Shown: positions 7,912 through 15,236, numbered from the stretch's first letter. The stretch: DNA of 15,968 nt from CAIWHR01 sp963726775 (GCA_963726775.1 CAVSDL010000005.1:1-15968); one strand, 5' to 3'. A program made the numbers and translations. Notes: a model not told the origin generated them from the sequence alone.

Positions 7912-8873
7912 TGCGGGCCGCCTGTTTCCTCCTGCTGCTGGCGCTCGCCGCCGGAACCACCATGGATGCCAACGCCACCACGACAGCGGTCACGAGCTTT
8001 TCCGCGCAGCTCGACGCGCAATGGGATTACGGCAAGCCCGCGGAATCGGAGCGGCTCTTTCGGGCCGAGCTGGGAAACTGGGTTGCCGACGATCCACGCG
8101 CGCTGATCATCGCCACGCAAATTGCCCGCGCGCAAGGCCTGCAGCGCAAGTTCGTCGAAGCGCACGCGACGCTCGATGCCGTCGCCGCGAAACTCGACGG
8201 CATGCCGTCGCACGTGCGCGCCCGCTACCTGCTGGAACGCGGCCGCGCGTTCAACTCGTCGGGTTCGCCGGAGCGCGCGCTGCCGCTGTTCGCGGAGGCG
8301 CTGTCGCTCGCCGAGTGCGGCGACGACGCGTTCTACGCGATCGACGCCGCGCACATGCTGGGCATCGCGGCGCCGCCATCCCAGCGGCTCGATTGGGATC
8401 TCAAGGCGCTCGCGATGACCGAGAAGACGGGGGACATCCGCTCCAAGCGCTGGCTGGCGCCGCTGTACAACAACATCGGGTACGCGTATCAGGAGCGCGG
8501 CGACTTCGCGACGGCGCTCGCGTACTACCGCAAGGCGCTTCCGGCGTACGAAGCACGCGGAAACCCGGGTAATGTGCGCACCGCGCTCTGGATGATCGCG
8601 CGTGCGCAGCGCGCGCTCGGGCAACTCGACGAGGCGGAACGCGCCCAGCGGATGCTGGCCGCCGAATACCAAGAGCTCGGCGAGGCCGACGGCTACGTCT
8701 ACGAAGAGCTGGCCGAAATTGCGCTGGCGCGCGGCGACGCATCGGGGGCCAAGCTGTGGGCGGCCAAGGCGCACGCGGCGCTGAAGGACGACCCGGACTT
8801 CAGGACGAACGAGTCCCCGCGGCTTGCGCGCCTCGCGGAAATTGCCGCGGGTACGATCCCGGCCAAGCCATGA
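7911..8873 (+). CDS. TPR protein with putative signal peptide, between rnfB and nth
   Basis: This 320-residue protein consists mostly of helical repeats. Clear TPR units lie near residues 183-290 (LYNNIGYAYQERGDFATAL, then ARAQRALGQLDEAERA and EEIALARGDASGA-like). Residues 1-22 have signal-peptide character (a run of Leu/Ala after an Arg, with a possible Ala-x-Ala cut near residue 22). If translation began at the internal ATG for residue 18, the protein would be cytoplasmic; however, the ATG at 7911 overlaps the rnfB stop by one base, which favours it. The body, from SAQLDAQWDYGKPAESE, resembles an uncharacterised TPR family I recall as lacking a signal peptide. Its stop overlaps the nth start by four bases (ATGA). 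The role is unknown; the context suggests co-expression with the Fe-S proteins on both sides. Confidence 0.84.
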   Translation: MRAACFLLLLALAAGTTMDANATTTAVTSFSAQLDAQWDYGKPAESERLFRAELGNWVADDPRALIIATQIARAQGLQRKFVEAHATLDAVAAKLDGMPSHVRARYLLERGRAFNSSGSPERALPLFAEALSLAECGDDAFYAIDAAHMLGIAAPPSQRLDWDLKALAMTEKTGDIRSKRWLAPLYNNIGYAYQERGDFATALAYYRKALPAYEARGNPGNVRTALWMIARAQRALGQLDEAERAQRMLAAEYQELGEADGYVYEELAEIALARGDASGAKLWAAKAHAALKDDPDFRTNESPRLARLAEIAAGTIPAKP

Positions 8874-9502
8874 ATCCGCAAAAGCGGCGCGCGATCTTCG
8901 AGTGCCTGCGCGCTGCCAATCCGCACCCTAAGCCGGAGCTCGAACACAGGACGCCCTTCGAGCTATTGGTGGCCGTCGTGCTCTCGGCGCAGGCGACGGA
9001 CAAAAGCGTCAACAAAGCCACCGCCGAGTTATACCGGGTCGCCAATTCGCCGGCGGCGATCGTCGCGCTCGGCGTCGATCGGCTCATTCTCTTCGTGCAA
9101 TCGATCGGCCTCTTCCGCAACAAGGCGAAAAACATCGTGGAGCTGTCGCGAATTCTGCTGGCAGAGCACGGCGGCGCGGTCCCGGCGGATCGCGATGCGC
9201 TGGAGCGGCTGCCCGGCGTCGGACGCAAGACCGCCAATGTGGTGCTCAACGTCGCGTTCGGGCAGCCGACGATCGCGGTGGACACGCACATCTTCCGGGT
9301 CGCCAACCGCACCGGGCTCGGCCCCGGCAAGACCCCCGAGGAGGTCGAGCAGAAACTGCTCAAGTTCGTACCCGACGAGTTCAAGCTGCACGCGCATCAC
9401 TGGCTGATCCTGCACGGACGGTACGTCTGCATCGCCCGCACGCCGAAGTGCCGCGAGTGCATCGTGCGCGAGTGGTGCGAATACCGCCCGAAGACGCCCT
9501 GA
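8870..9502 (+). CDS. nth: Endonuclease III, DNA glycosylase/AP lyase
   Basis: This 210-residue protein aligns without gaps to the E. coli Nth numbering at its key points: the helix-hairpin-helix LPGVGRKTAN with catalytic Lys120, VDTH with Asp138, and the [4Fe-4S] ligands Cys187, 194, 197 and 203 in the exact C-x6-C-x2-C-x5-C spacing. It removes oxidised pyrimidines from DNA and cleaves the resulting abasic site by beta-elimination in base excision repair. The ATG at 8870 overlaps the TPR gene's stop (ATGA), so translation is probably coupled. It is the third gene of the run starting with the RnfB-like ferredoxin. It appears fully intact. Confidence 0.98.
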   Translation: MNPQKRRAIFECLRAANPHPKPELEHRTPFELLVAVVLSAQATDKSVNKATAELYRVANSPAAIVALGVDRLILFVQSIGLFRNKAKNIVELSRILLAEHGGAVPADRDALERLPGVGRKTANVVLNVAFGQPTIAVDTHIFRVANRTGLGPGKTPEEVEQKLLKFVPDEFKLHAHHWLILHGRYVCIARTPKCRECIVREWCEYRPKTP

Positions 9503-9529
9503 CGGCCGGGCTCCGGCACCTGAGCTGCG

Positions 9530-9955
9530 ATGTTCAACCCCACCCGCGACGAGGCGCGGCGATTTCTTGTCGATGCGTGGGCGAAGTTCCGTGCGCGGCA
9601 GCCGCTGACCGATCTTGAACGGACCGCCGCGGCGATCATCGTGCTCCACCCGGAGTACCACACGGTGATCGAAGACCCCGACCGTCACCTCGAACGCGAC
9701 TGGACACCGGAGTCCGGCGACGTCAATCCGTTCTTGCACCTTTCGCTGCACCTCGCCGTCGCCGAGCAGCTTTCCATCGACCAGCCGCCCGGCATTCGCG
9801 CGCATTTCGAGCGCCTGCGCGCGACGAGGAGCGACGAACACGCGGCGCTGCACGCCATAGTCGAATGCCTGGGTGAAATGATCTGGCACGCGCAACGTCA
9901 CGGCACGCCGCCCGACGCGGCGGTCTACTTTGCCTGCCTCGAACGACATCGCTGA
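9530..9955 (+). CDS. DUF1841 family protein
   Basis: This 141-residue protein begins with MFNPTRDEARRFLVDAW and contains LHPEYH, NPFLHLSLHLAVAEQ and CLGEMIWHAQRHG, which I recognise as the DUF1841 family of small, mostly helical, soluble proteins of proteobacteria. No function is known. The His-rich central stretch (HLSLHLAVAEQ and the final WHAQRH) is conserved in the family as I recall it. It starts 27 bases after nth on the same strand and is probably the last gene of that operon; no strong terminator with a T-tract was seen right after it. Confidence 0.9.
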   Translation: MFNPTRDEARRFLVDAWAKFRARQPLTDLERTAAAIIVLHPEYHTVIEDPDRHLERDWTPESGDVNPFLHLSLHLAVAEQLSIDQPPGIRAHFERLRATRSDEHAALHAIVECLGEMIWHAQRHGTPPDAAVYFACLERHR

Positions 9956-10152
9956 GCCGGCGGGGTGGCGTTGTCGCCGCACCCGGAATACCGCCAGGGC
10001 TCGGCTGAGGTTCCACCGCGCGGCGGCACGAACCGGATCGAGGCGTAGCGCTGCAAGCCGAACCGTCCGAAGACATCCCGCGAACGCAGCTGCTCAACGG
10101 CGCAGGGAATGAAAGATGGCGCCCGCGGGCGCCCCGTTTCCGGTCGCGGCAC
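9925..10152 (-). CDS. Doubtful small ORF, convergent with DUF1841
   Basis: A GTG-started frame of 75 codons on the minus strand overlaps the last 31 bases of the DUF1841 gene. Its middle (SRDVFGRFGLQRYASIRF, then PWRYSGCGDN) reads like protein and uses mostly G/C third bases. However, the opposite strand in the same stretch is equally GC-biased, there is no ATG and no Shine-Dalgarno, and a strong hairpin (10118-10133) lies inside the reading frame. I recognise no family. It could be the tail of a decayed gene. Confidence 0.2.
   Translation of the reverse strand: MPRPETGRPRAPSFIPCAVEQLRSRDVFGRFGLQRYASIRFVPPRGGTSAEPWRYSGCGDNATPPAQRCRSRQAK
10118..10133 (-). terminator. Strong GC hairpin, possible terminator for minus-strand small genes
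   Basis: GGCGCCCGCGGGCGCC is a perfect 16-base palindrome that folds into a 7-pair stem with a minimal loop. On the minus strand it is followed by ATCTTTCATT, which is only moderately T-rich, so termination is plausible rather than certain. It lies downstream of the small minus-strand ORFs ending at 10337 and 10258. Confidence 0.4.
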
Positions 10153-10257
10153 GCGTCGTTCAGTACCGCGGAAAAAACGTGAGGTCAGACTCGACTTCCA
10201 GCAAATCCATCCACGAGCGGCAACGAAACCAAGGTCGGGCCGCAGCCGAAACTGACG

Positions 10258-10422
10258 TCAATAGCGAATGCGAGTCGGCCCGAAGCGTTGGCCAGGTCTG
10301 TGCTTGCCCTGGCGCTGCTGGACGTCGAGGCCGATCTTATACATCTCGCGAATCTGATCCTGTGTACAGAGCGCGAATTTCGCGCAGCCGCACGCGGTGA
10401 AGCGCGGCCTTGGTCGCCGCAC
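10258..10422 (-). pseudogene. Possible out-of-frame C-terminal part of the small gene at 10337-10546
   Basis: In the +1 frame relative to the upstream ORF, an open stretch runs from a GTG at 10422 to a TGA ending at 10258 (54 codons). Its last ~35 residues (TQDQIREMYKIG, then QQRQGKHRPGQRFGP and a TRIRY end) look like a real basic protein tail. If one base were removed somewhere between about 10360 and 10422, the upstream ORF and this stretch would join into one protein of about 95 residues. It may thus be one frameshifted gene, a sequencing error, or chance. No family recognised. Confidence 0.3.
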
Positions 10423-10546
10423 GCTGCGCCAGTGAGTGCTCGGTGATCAAAGCCTTCAGGCCGCGTTCGACTGCCTGCACGGCCACTCTTGCAACCGTTT
10501 GAAGTCCCATCAGCACTAGCGGCGATTGGCGCGTCCTGGTCACCAT
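10337..10546 (-). CDS. Small hypothetical protein (69 aa), possibly truncated by a frameshift
   Basis: The ORF starts at the ATG at 10546, which has GGAG six bases upstream; an in-frame ATG at 10558 is the alternative. The product is basic and helical with an amphipathic pattern (TVARVAVQAVERGLKALI, RAATKAALHRVRLREIRAL) and has no membrane helix, Cys pair or known motif. The 17 bases around its start differ at only one position from those at the start of the membrane-anchored ORF upstream (10668-10967), suggesting the two genes are related in origin or co-regulated. Beyond its stop the reading continues convincingly in another frame. Function unknown. Confidence 0.38.
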   Translation of the reverse strand: MVTRTRQSPLVLMGLQTVARVAVQAVERGLKALITEHSLAQRAATKAALHRVRLREIRALYTGSDSRDV

Positions 10547-10667
10547 GGCTTTCTCCATCGGATGTTAACGGGCGTCCTCACTGGTATATACGAGAAGGAC
10601 TACCGGAACCGGACATCGGGAGACCAGCAGGTCAATTGCCGCCGTCGGCGATGAAGGCGCGGTGCGG

Positions 10668-10967
10668 TCAGCGCGCAACGTCGTGGCCGGCTCCGACCGG
10701 GTCCAGCGTTTCATGCTCCGCCGCGGTTTCGGCGGATTTGGCGGTCGTGGCCTCAAGCCGAGGTGCCGTAGTGTCGGTGGGAGTCGCGGTATGCGTGACC
10801 GGGGCCGCTGCGCGAGCGGTGGCCATTGCCGGTGCGCCGTCATCCTGCGGCGTGCGCAGCACAAAATAGCCTCCGACGAGGATCGAAGCGACGACCGGGA
10901 TCCAAAGCATGCGTATCGCGACGCTGCCAATCTCGGGGTGTTGCCGCGTAGTGCTATGCAATTCCAT
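10668..10967 (-). CDS. Small single-pass membrane protein, hypothetical
   Basis: From the ATG at 10967 (GGAG six bases upstream; an in-frame ATG at 10979 is possible) this is a 99-residue protein. It has a short polar N-terminus (His/Gln/Glu), one membrane segment at residues ~20-37 (MLWIPVVASILVGGYFVL), and a long Ala/Thr/Pro-rich tail with no Cys that looks unstructured. The layout suggests an inner-membrane anchor with the low-complexity tail in the periplasm. No known family. It sits 664 bases downstream of the kinase gene on the same strand and 121 bases upstream of the 69-residue ORF. Confidence 0.55.
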   Translation of the reverse strand: MELHSTTRQHPEIGSVAIRMLWIPVVASILVGGYFVLRTPQDDGAPAMATARAAAPVTHTATPTDTTAPRLEATTAKSAETAAEHETLDPVGAGHDVAR

Positions 10968-10980
10968 GGCGTTCTCCATC

Positions 10981-11631
10981 TGGCGGTTGGAAAGAGCGCC
11001 GACCCGTTCGGTGCCCTTACTCACTCGTACGGTGGCGCAGCCAGGATCCGGCCATGCCGCACGCGTTTCTTTGCGGACACAGCGTTCAGACCGCGAAGGT
11101 CTTGCCGAGCAGGCAGACTCCTGCCACGCCAAGCAGCATCAACGCGATATGCCGGAAGTTGTGGTCGGACGTCCGCCGGTAGGTCGCAACAACGGCAGGT
11201 GTACAGGGCAGAACCACCGGCAGGCATAGCGCGAACAGGCGGTGGAATTCCGGTCGGGACAACGCCCCCGCAACGGCACACCTGGCTCGGCGGCAGCAGC
11301 TCAAAGATCACCGCGCCGACGGCGGTGAACTCGAAGCCCGACAAGCCGCTGACGCGAGTCCCGCGGCGCCGGGCACCGCCAGCAGGAGCGCCAGCGCGGG
11401 CGATGGCAAATCGAGAGAGCGCCAGGACCGTACCGAGGACCTTTGGCGCGAGGGTGAAGCCTTGCCCGGATGTACGCAGCGCCGGGAAGAATCCTGGCTA
11501 CGCCGATTGCCGCCCGTCTCAGCGCATTGTGCGCCCGGCGACGGTGCGCCTCGCACCTGCGGCAGCCGCTTGCGCGCCGCGGCACACCGTAGGGCCGGGC
11601 TTCTCACGCCTGCTGGCGAGGCCTCCGGCTG
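10981..11631. other. No confident gene; possible remnants of a membrane-protein gene on the minus strand
   Basis: About 650 bases follow the kinase stop without a convincing intact gene on either strand. On the minus strand, protein-like hydrophobic stretches appear in different frames one after another: ALALLLAVPGAAGLA at ~11400-11355, GFEFTAVGAVIFELLPP at ~11340-11290, and FHRLFALCLPVV to LMLLGVAGVCLLGK at ~11250-11100, ending at a stop at 11086. This order would fit a small multi-helix membrane protein broken by two frameshifts, but in GC-rich DNA such text also arises by chance. No start with a ribosome binding site, no repeat and no transposase fragment was found. Confidence 0.3.
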
Positions 11632-14391
11632 TCAGGAACGGCTCGCAGCAGCGTCGCGGTCCGCCGCGCCATTCGCTCCATCAGCGAGATGGGCCAACCG
11701 GCGCGCAGTCCGGAGCGCAGGGTGTCCGCCGTCAACGCTGTTCGATAACTGCGCCATCGCCTCTTGAGCGAATTCCCGCGTCGCGGCAACGTCACCCCGG
11801 TCACTGCAAATGTGAGCCAGCGTCAGGCAGACGAGACCCGTGCGAAACGAGTGCGCATTGCCCCCTTGCAGGGCCTGTGCGGCCTCGAGCGCGTCGCGCG
11901 CATCGGCGTGCGCCGCGTCGAGCCGGCCGGCCAGGCGATGCGTGTCGGCGCTGCCCAGCAAGCCCATGACCGTGGTCGCAAGCGGTGGACGATTGCCGAT
12001 CAGGGGCGTGAAATGCGCCATGGCTGCCTCGGCGTTTCCTTGCAGGAGCGCGAGGCGGCCCTCTGCGAGTGATCGCAGCAACGCCGCCTTGGTGCCCGCC
12101 GCCGCCACGGCATCGGGGCGTTCGGACCCGTGGGCGAGGTACCGTGCCGCCTCCGTGACGTCCCCGCGCTCGACGGCAACCGACGCCAGTCCGGCCTCGG
12201 CAAACTGCTCCGCCGGCGGCGCCTTGAGTTCGCAGGCTAGCTGCAACGCTTCGGCGTACCCGGCTTCGGCCTCCGGCAAGCGGCCCAGGAGTTCCAGCGC
12301 CCGCGCCCGGTTCATGGTCACGAAAGGCGACCTGGGTGCGTCCGGGGCGTCGGTCGCCAGTATGGCCAGCGCACGGTCGTAGAGGACGAGCGCCTTGCGC
12401 GCGTCACCGGCGCCTTCTTTGACGAGTGCCCAATTATTGATGAGCGCGACAGCCATCGGATTGCGCCCCTGCCCGAGCGTTTCCATCCTGGCGAGCGCGT
12501 CCGCATAGTGCCGATCGGCCTGGTCGTTGCGGCCGTTGAGGTGGCACGAATGGCCCAGCGAGGCGATGAACGATGTCTCCATACGCGCCGTGGGACGCGC
12601 CGTCGCCCGCAGGCAACGTATTGCTTCCGTCGCATGGTGCATCGCCGCCGCCGCGTCGTTCTTCACGTGGGCCAGCGAGGCCAGGTAGTGATGCGCTTCG
12701 GCAAGCTCGGCCGGCTGCGTCGACCGCTGCGCCACGATCTGCTCCAGCGTAATCCAGGCTTCGTCGACGCGACCGATCCACCCGATGGCCAGCGCGTGCT
12801 CGATGACGAGCTTGTCGTGCAACGCGCGGTCCGCGGTGTCTCGCGCTGCGGCAAGCGCGCGCTCCATCAGAGCTACGGCCTGGGCAGGGTCGCCCAGCGA
12901 ATGCGAATTCATCCCCATCATCGCCAGCACGGCAGCGCGGTGCTCGGGATTGTCCTTGAACTCGCGCTCGACCAACTCCTCGCTGCGCGCGAGCAACTGC
13001 GCTGCCGTCAGCGGCTGCCCGGCCCGGGCCGCATGCGTGAGCAGTGTATTCAGAAACTCGGTCACGGCTTCGTTGCGCGCGTTGAGGGCAAGGGCGCGGT
13101 CGCGTGCGCGTGCGGCCCGCCGCGCCTGCCAGAGCGCCGCACCCAGCCCCAGCAGAAGCGCGAGAATGACTACTGCCGTCGCGCCGAAGCCGATGGCCAG
13201 CACGAAGGCGCCGACGCCCAGCGCGGCCGCCGCCAACGGCATGCGGTGGCGGGCGGCGAAACGCGTGATTCGGTACAGCACCGTGTCCGGACGCGCCAGA
13301 ACGCGCTGGCCACCAAGGTAACGGCGCCAGTCCTGCGCCAGCGCGTCGACCGTCGCGTAGCGCTCGGCCGGGTTCTTCTTCAGCGCATTGTTGAGGATCG
13401 CGTCGAGGTCGCCCTTGAGCTGCTTCCTGCGCCCCGCTTCATTCGCCACGTCGCTCAACAACGGCGCATCGACACTGGCGATCGCCTCCTCCAGCGCCGC
13501 TGCGCTCTGGCGCTTGAGCTTGTACGGCCGGTGGCCGGCCAGCAGTTCGAAAGCCACGACGCCGAGCGAGTAGACGTCGCTGGCGGTGCCGATCGACTCG
13601 CCCCGGATCTGCTCCGGGCTCGCGTAATCCAGCGTCAAGGCGCGGCCGCCGACCTTGGTGAGTGCGCTCTCCTGCGTGGCATCGCCCTCCATCAGCTTGG
13701 CGATGCCGAAGTCGAGCAGGCGCACCTGGCCGTCGTCGGTGACCAGAATATTGCCCGGCTTCAGGTCGCGATGGATCACCAGCCGGCTGTGCGCGAAGGC
13801 CACCGCGTCGGCAACCTGCAACAACAGACGTAGGCGGCCTTCCACCGATAGCGCGCGCCGCTGGCAAAACTCGCCGATCGCCAGGCCTTCGACATATTCA
13901 AGCGCCATGTACGGACGCCCGCGCGGGTCGAGCCCGACATCGTACAGCCGCGCGATGTGCGGATGCTCGAGGCAGGACAGGATCTCCCGTTCGCGGGCGA
14001 AGCGTTCGGCAAGCTCCGGGGCCCAGCTGACATGCGGCAGCTTCAGCGCGACCTTGCGCTTCAACGCGCCGTCGGCACGCTCGGCCTGCCACACCTCACC
14101 CATGCCACCGTGACCGAGCGAGCGCAACAACCGATACGGGCCGACCGTGTCGCCGGGATGGAACACGGTCGCTCCCGTATCCGCGTCGGCGGGCATGGTG
14201 AAGCACAACGGCCGGTCCAGGAGGTCATGGGGCTCCTTCGCCGCCTGGCGCGTCAGCAGCTTGCGCAGCGTGGACCTAAGTTCCGCGGCATCGCCCGCCA
14301 GCCCGGCAAGCCAGGACTCGCGCGCCGCCTCGTCCAGATCGAGCGCTTCGTCCAGCAATGTCGACAGCCGGCTCAAGTCTTCAGGCGTCAT
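11632..14391 (-). CDS. Membrane Ser/Thr protein kinase with C-terminal TPR-like domain
   Basis: From the ATG at 14391 (GAAGG five bases upstream; a GTG at 14403 is the alternative) the protein has 919 residues. A ~80-residue helical N-terminus precedes a Hanks-type kinase domain (~86-360) with all key residues: glycine loop LGHGGMGEV (92-100), VALK with Lys117, HRDLKPGN with Asp209 and Asn214, DFG at 227-229, and YASPEQIRG. Residues ~384-422 are hydrophobic, long enough for one or two membrane helices. The rest (~430-919) is helical repeats of TPR character (for example GDPAQAVALMERALAAA, LGRLPEAEAGYAEAL). It is likely an inner-membrane sensor kinase acting on cytoplasmic targets. The sigma factor gene ends 44 bases upstream on the same strand, so the kinase most likely controls that factor. 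The C-terminus may sense ligands or dock proteins. Confidence 0.95.
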   Translation of the reverse strand: MTPEDLSRLSTLLDEALDLDEAARESWLAGLAGDAAELRSTLRKLLTRQAAKEPHDLLDRPLCFTMPADADTGATVFHPGDTVGPYRLLRSLGHGGMGEVWQAERADGALKRKVALKLPHVSWAPELAERFAREREILSCLEHPHIARLYDVGLDPRGRPYMALEYVEGLAIGEFCQRRALSVEGRLRLLLQVADAVAFAHSRLVIHRDLKPGNILVTDDGQVRLLDFGIAKLMEGDATQESALTKVGGRALTLDYASPEQIRGESIGTASDVYSLGVVAFELLAGHRPYKLKRQSAAALEEAIASVDAPLLSDVANEAGRRKQLKGDLDAILNNALKKNPAERYATVDALAQDWRRYLGGQRVLARPDTVLYRITRFAARHRMPLAAAALGVGAFVLAIGFGATAVVILALLLGLGAALWQARRAARARDRALALNARNEAVTEFLNTLLTHAARAGQPLTAAQLLARSEELVEREFKDNPEHRAAVLAMMGMNSHSLGDPAQAVALMERALAAARDTADRALHDKLVIEHALAIGWIGRVDEAWITLEQIVAQRSTQPAELAEAHHYLASLAHVKNDAAAAMHHATEAIRCLRATARPTARMETSFIASLGHSCHLNGRNDQADRHYADALARMETLGQGRNPMAVALINNWALVKEGAGDARKALVLYDRALAILATDAPDAPRSPFVTMNRARALELLGRLPEAEAGYAEALQLACELKAPPAEQFAEAGLASVAVERGDVTEAARYLAHGSERPDAVAAAGTKAALLRSLAEGRLALLQGNAEAAMAHFTPLIGNRPPLATTVMGLLGSADTHRLAGRLDAAHADARDALEAAQALQGGNAHSFRTGLVCLTLAHICSDRGDVAATREFAQEAMAQLSNSVDGGHPALRTARRLAHLADGANGAADRDAAASRS

Positions 14392-14435
14392 GACAACCTT
14401 CACACGCTGCCGCGCTCAAAGACCGGCCAGGTCCG

Positions 14436-14987
14436 TCATTCGAGCGCGGCGAACAGCAAGAGCCTCGCCTTCTCCCAATGGCGTCGCACCGTGCGCTCGG
14501 AGGTTCCGAGCGCCTCCGCGATCTCGGGCTCGGTCATGCCTCCGAAGTAACGCATCTCGACGACTTGCGCCAGGCGCTCATCTGCCTTGGCGAGGACTTC
14601 CAGCGCCTCGTGCACGCGAAGAATGTCGTTTTCGGGCATTGCAACATCGGCCGCGATGCCGGTGTCCAATGCCATACGGTCCAAGTCGCCGCCGCGCCGT
14701 TCGGAAAGCCGCGCGCGCGCGAAGTCGACGATCACCGAGCGCATCACGCTGGACGCATACGTGAAGAAATGATGCCGGTCCGAAACCGGCAGCGCGTTGG
14801 CGCCCACCACACGAAGGTACGACTCGTGCACCAGCGACGTGGTGTCGAGCAGCGTCATCGATTGGTGCTGCCGCAGCTTTGACCGGGCGAGCCGGTGCAG
14901 TTCCGCGTAAAGTTGGCTGAACGCCTCGCCGGCCGCTTGCTTGTCGCCATTTCGGGCGGCGGAAAGTAGTTCGGTGAGTTGCGGCAT
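14436..14987 (-). CDS. ECF-like sigma factor (ECF43/Sig-70_X6 type), partner of the kinase
   Basis: The ATG at 14987 has GAGG at a six-base distance and gives a 183-residue protein; an upstream in-frame start at 15038 is less likely. Region 2 spans ~20-90 and includes HHFFTYASSVMRSVIVDFARARLSERRGGD-type sequence read in two pieces; region 4 is ~125-180 with helix-turn-helix MTEPEIAEALGTSERTVRRHW. It belongs to the sigma-70 subfamily usually encoded beside Ser/Thr kinases. Where ordinary ECF factors have an acidic DAED-like motif, this protein has LDTTSLVHESYLRV (Thr49, Thr50, Ser51). In the described Vibrio EcfP system, phosphorylation of such a Thr is needed to bind core polymerase. No anti-sigma gene is adjacent, which fits kinase control. 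The kinase gene follows after 44 bases. Target promoters are unknown. Confidence 0.95.
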   Translation of the reverse strand: MPQLTELLSAARNGDKQAAGEAFSQLYAELHRLARSKLRQHQSMTLLDTTSLVHESYLRVVGANALPVSDRHHFFTYASSVMRSVIVDFARARLSERRGGDLDRMALDTGIAADVAMPENDILRVHEALEVLAKADERLAQVVEMRYFGGMTEPEIAEALGTSERTVRRHWEKARLLLFAALE

Positions 14988-15186
14988 CAACGTCCTCGCA
15001 ACGGATGGAAATCCAAACGCAACTCCGGGCGGACACACGCGCGCCGTCGATGAGCATGCGTGGCTAGTCTACGCGGACATTTGGCCGAGAAGACAGCCCC
15101 AGCGATTCGTTGTCAGGATTCGTACCAGCGCGGGATTCAACAGCATGATTTCGCACTTTTGGAGCGGGCTCTGGAATCCGGTGACT

Positions 15187-15215
15187 CAACAAAATGGCCG
15201 CCCGCAGGCAGCCAT
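15187..15215 (-). terminator. Intrinsic terminator of the cytochrome c operon
   Basis: On the minus strand, beginning 21 bases after the stop of the second cytochrome, ATGGCTGCC-tgcg-GGCGGCCAT forms a nine-pair stem with one G-T wobble (15194-15215) and is followed by TTTGTTG (15187-15193). This fits a rho-independent terminator and separates the cytochromes from the sigma factor gene. The remaining ~200 bases up to 14988 must hold the sigma factor promoter; no clear -35/-10 pair was identified. Confidence 0.72.
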
Positions 15216-15236
15216 CCTTTCGCAACCGGAGCCAGG

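Noticed and set aside
11086..11304. Possible MerC-like mercury transport protein on the minus strand
   Set aside because: FHRLFALCLPVV and the following helix resemble MerC-domain proteins loosely, but the expected N-terminal Cys motif and an intact frame are missing; kept only as an unassigned fragment.
10662..11969. Plus-strand open frame of about 435 codons across the sparse region into the kinase gene
   Set aside because: It is low-complexity and Arg/Pro/Gly-rich, has no recognisable domain, and overlaps the confident kinase gene in antisense.
12508..13833. Plus-strand open frame opposite the kinase
   Set aside because: It is the mirror of the kinase coding sequence, with translation dominated by Arg, Gln and His and no motifs.
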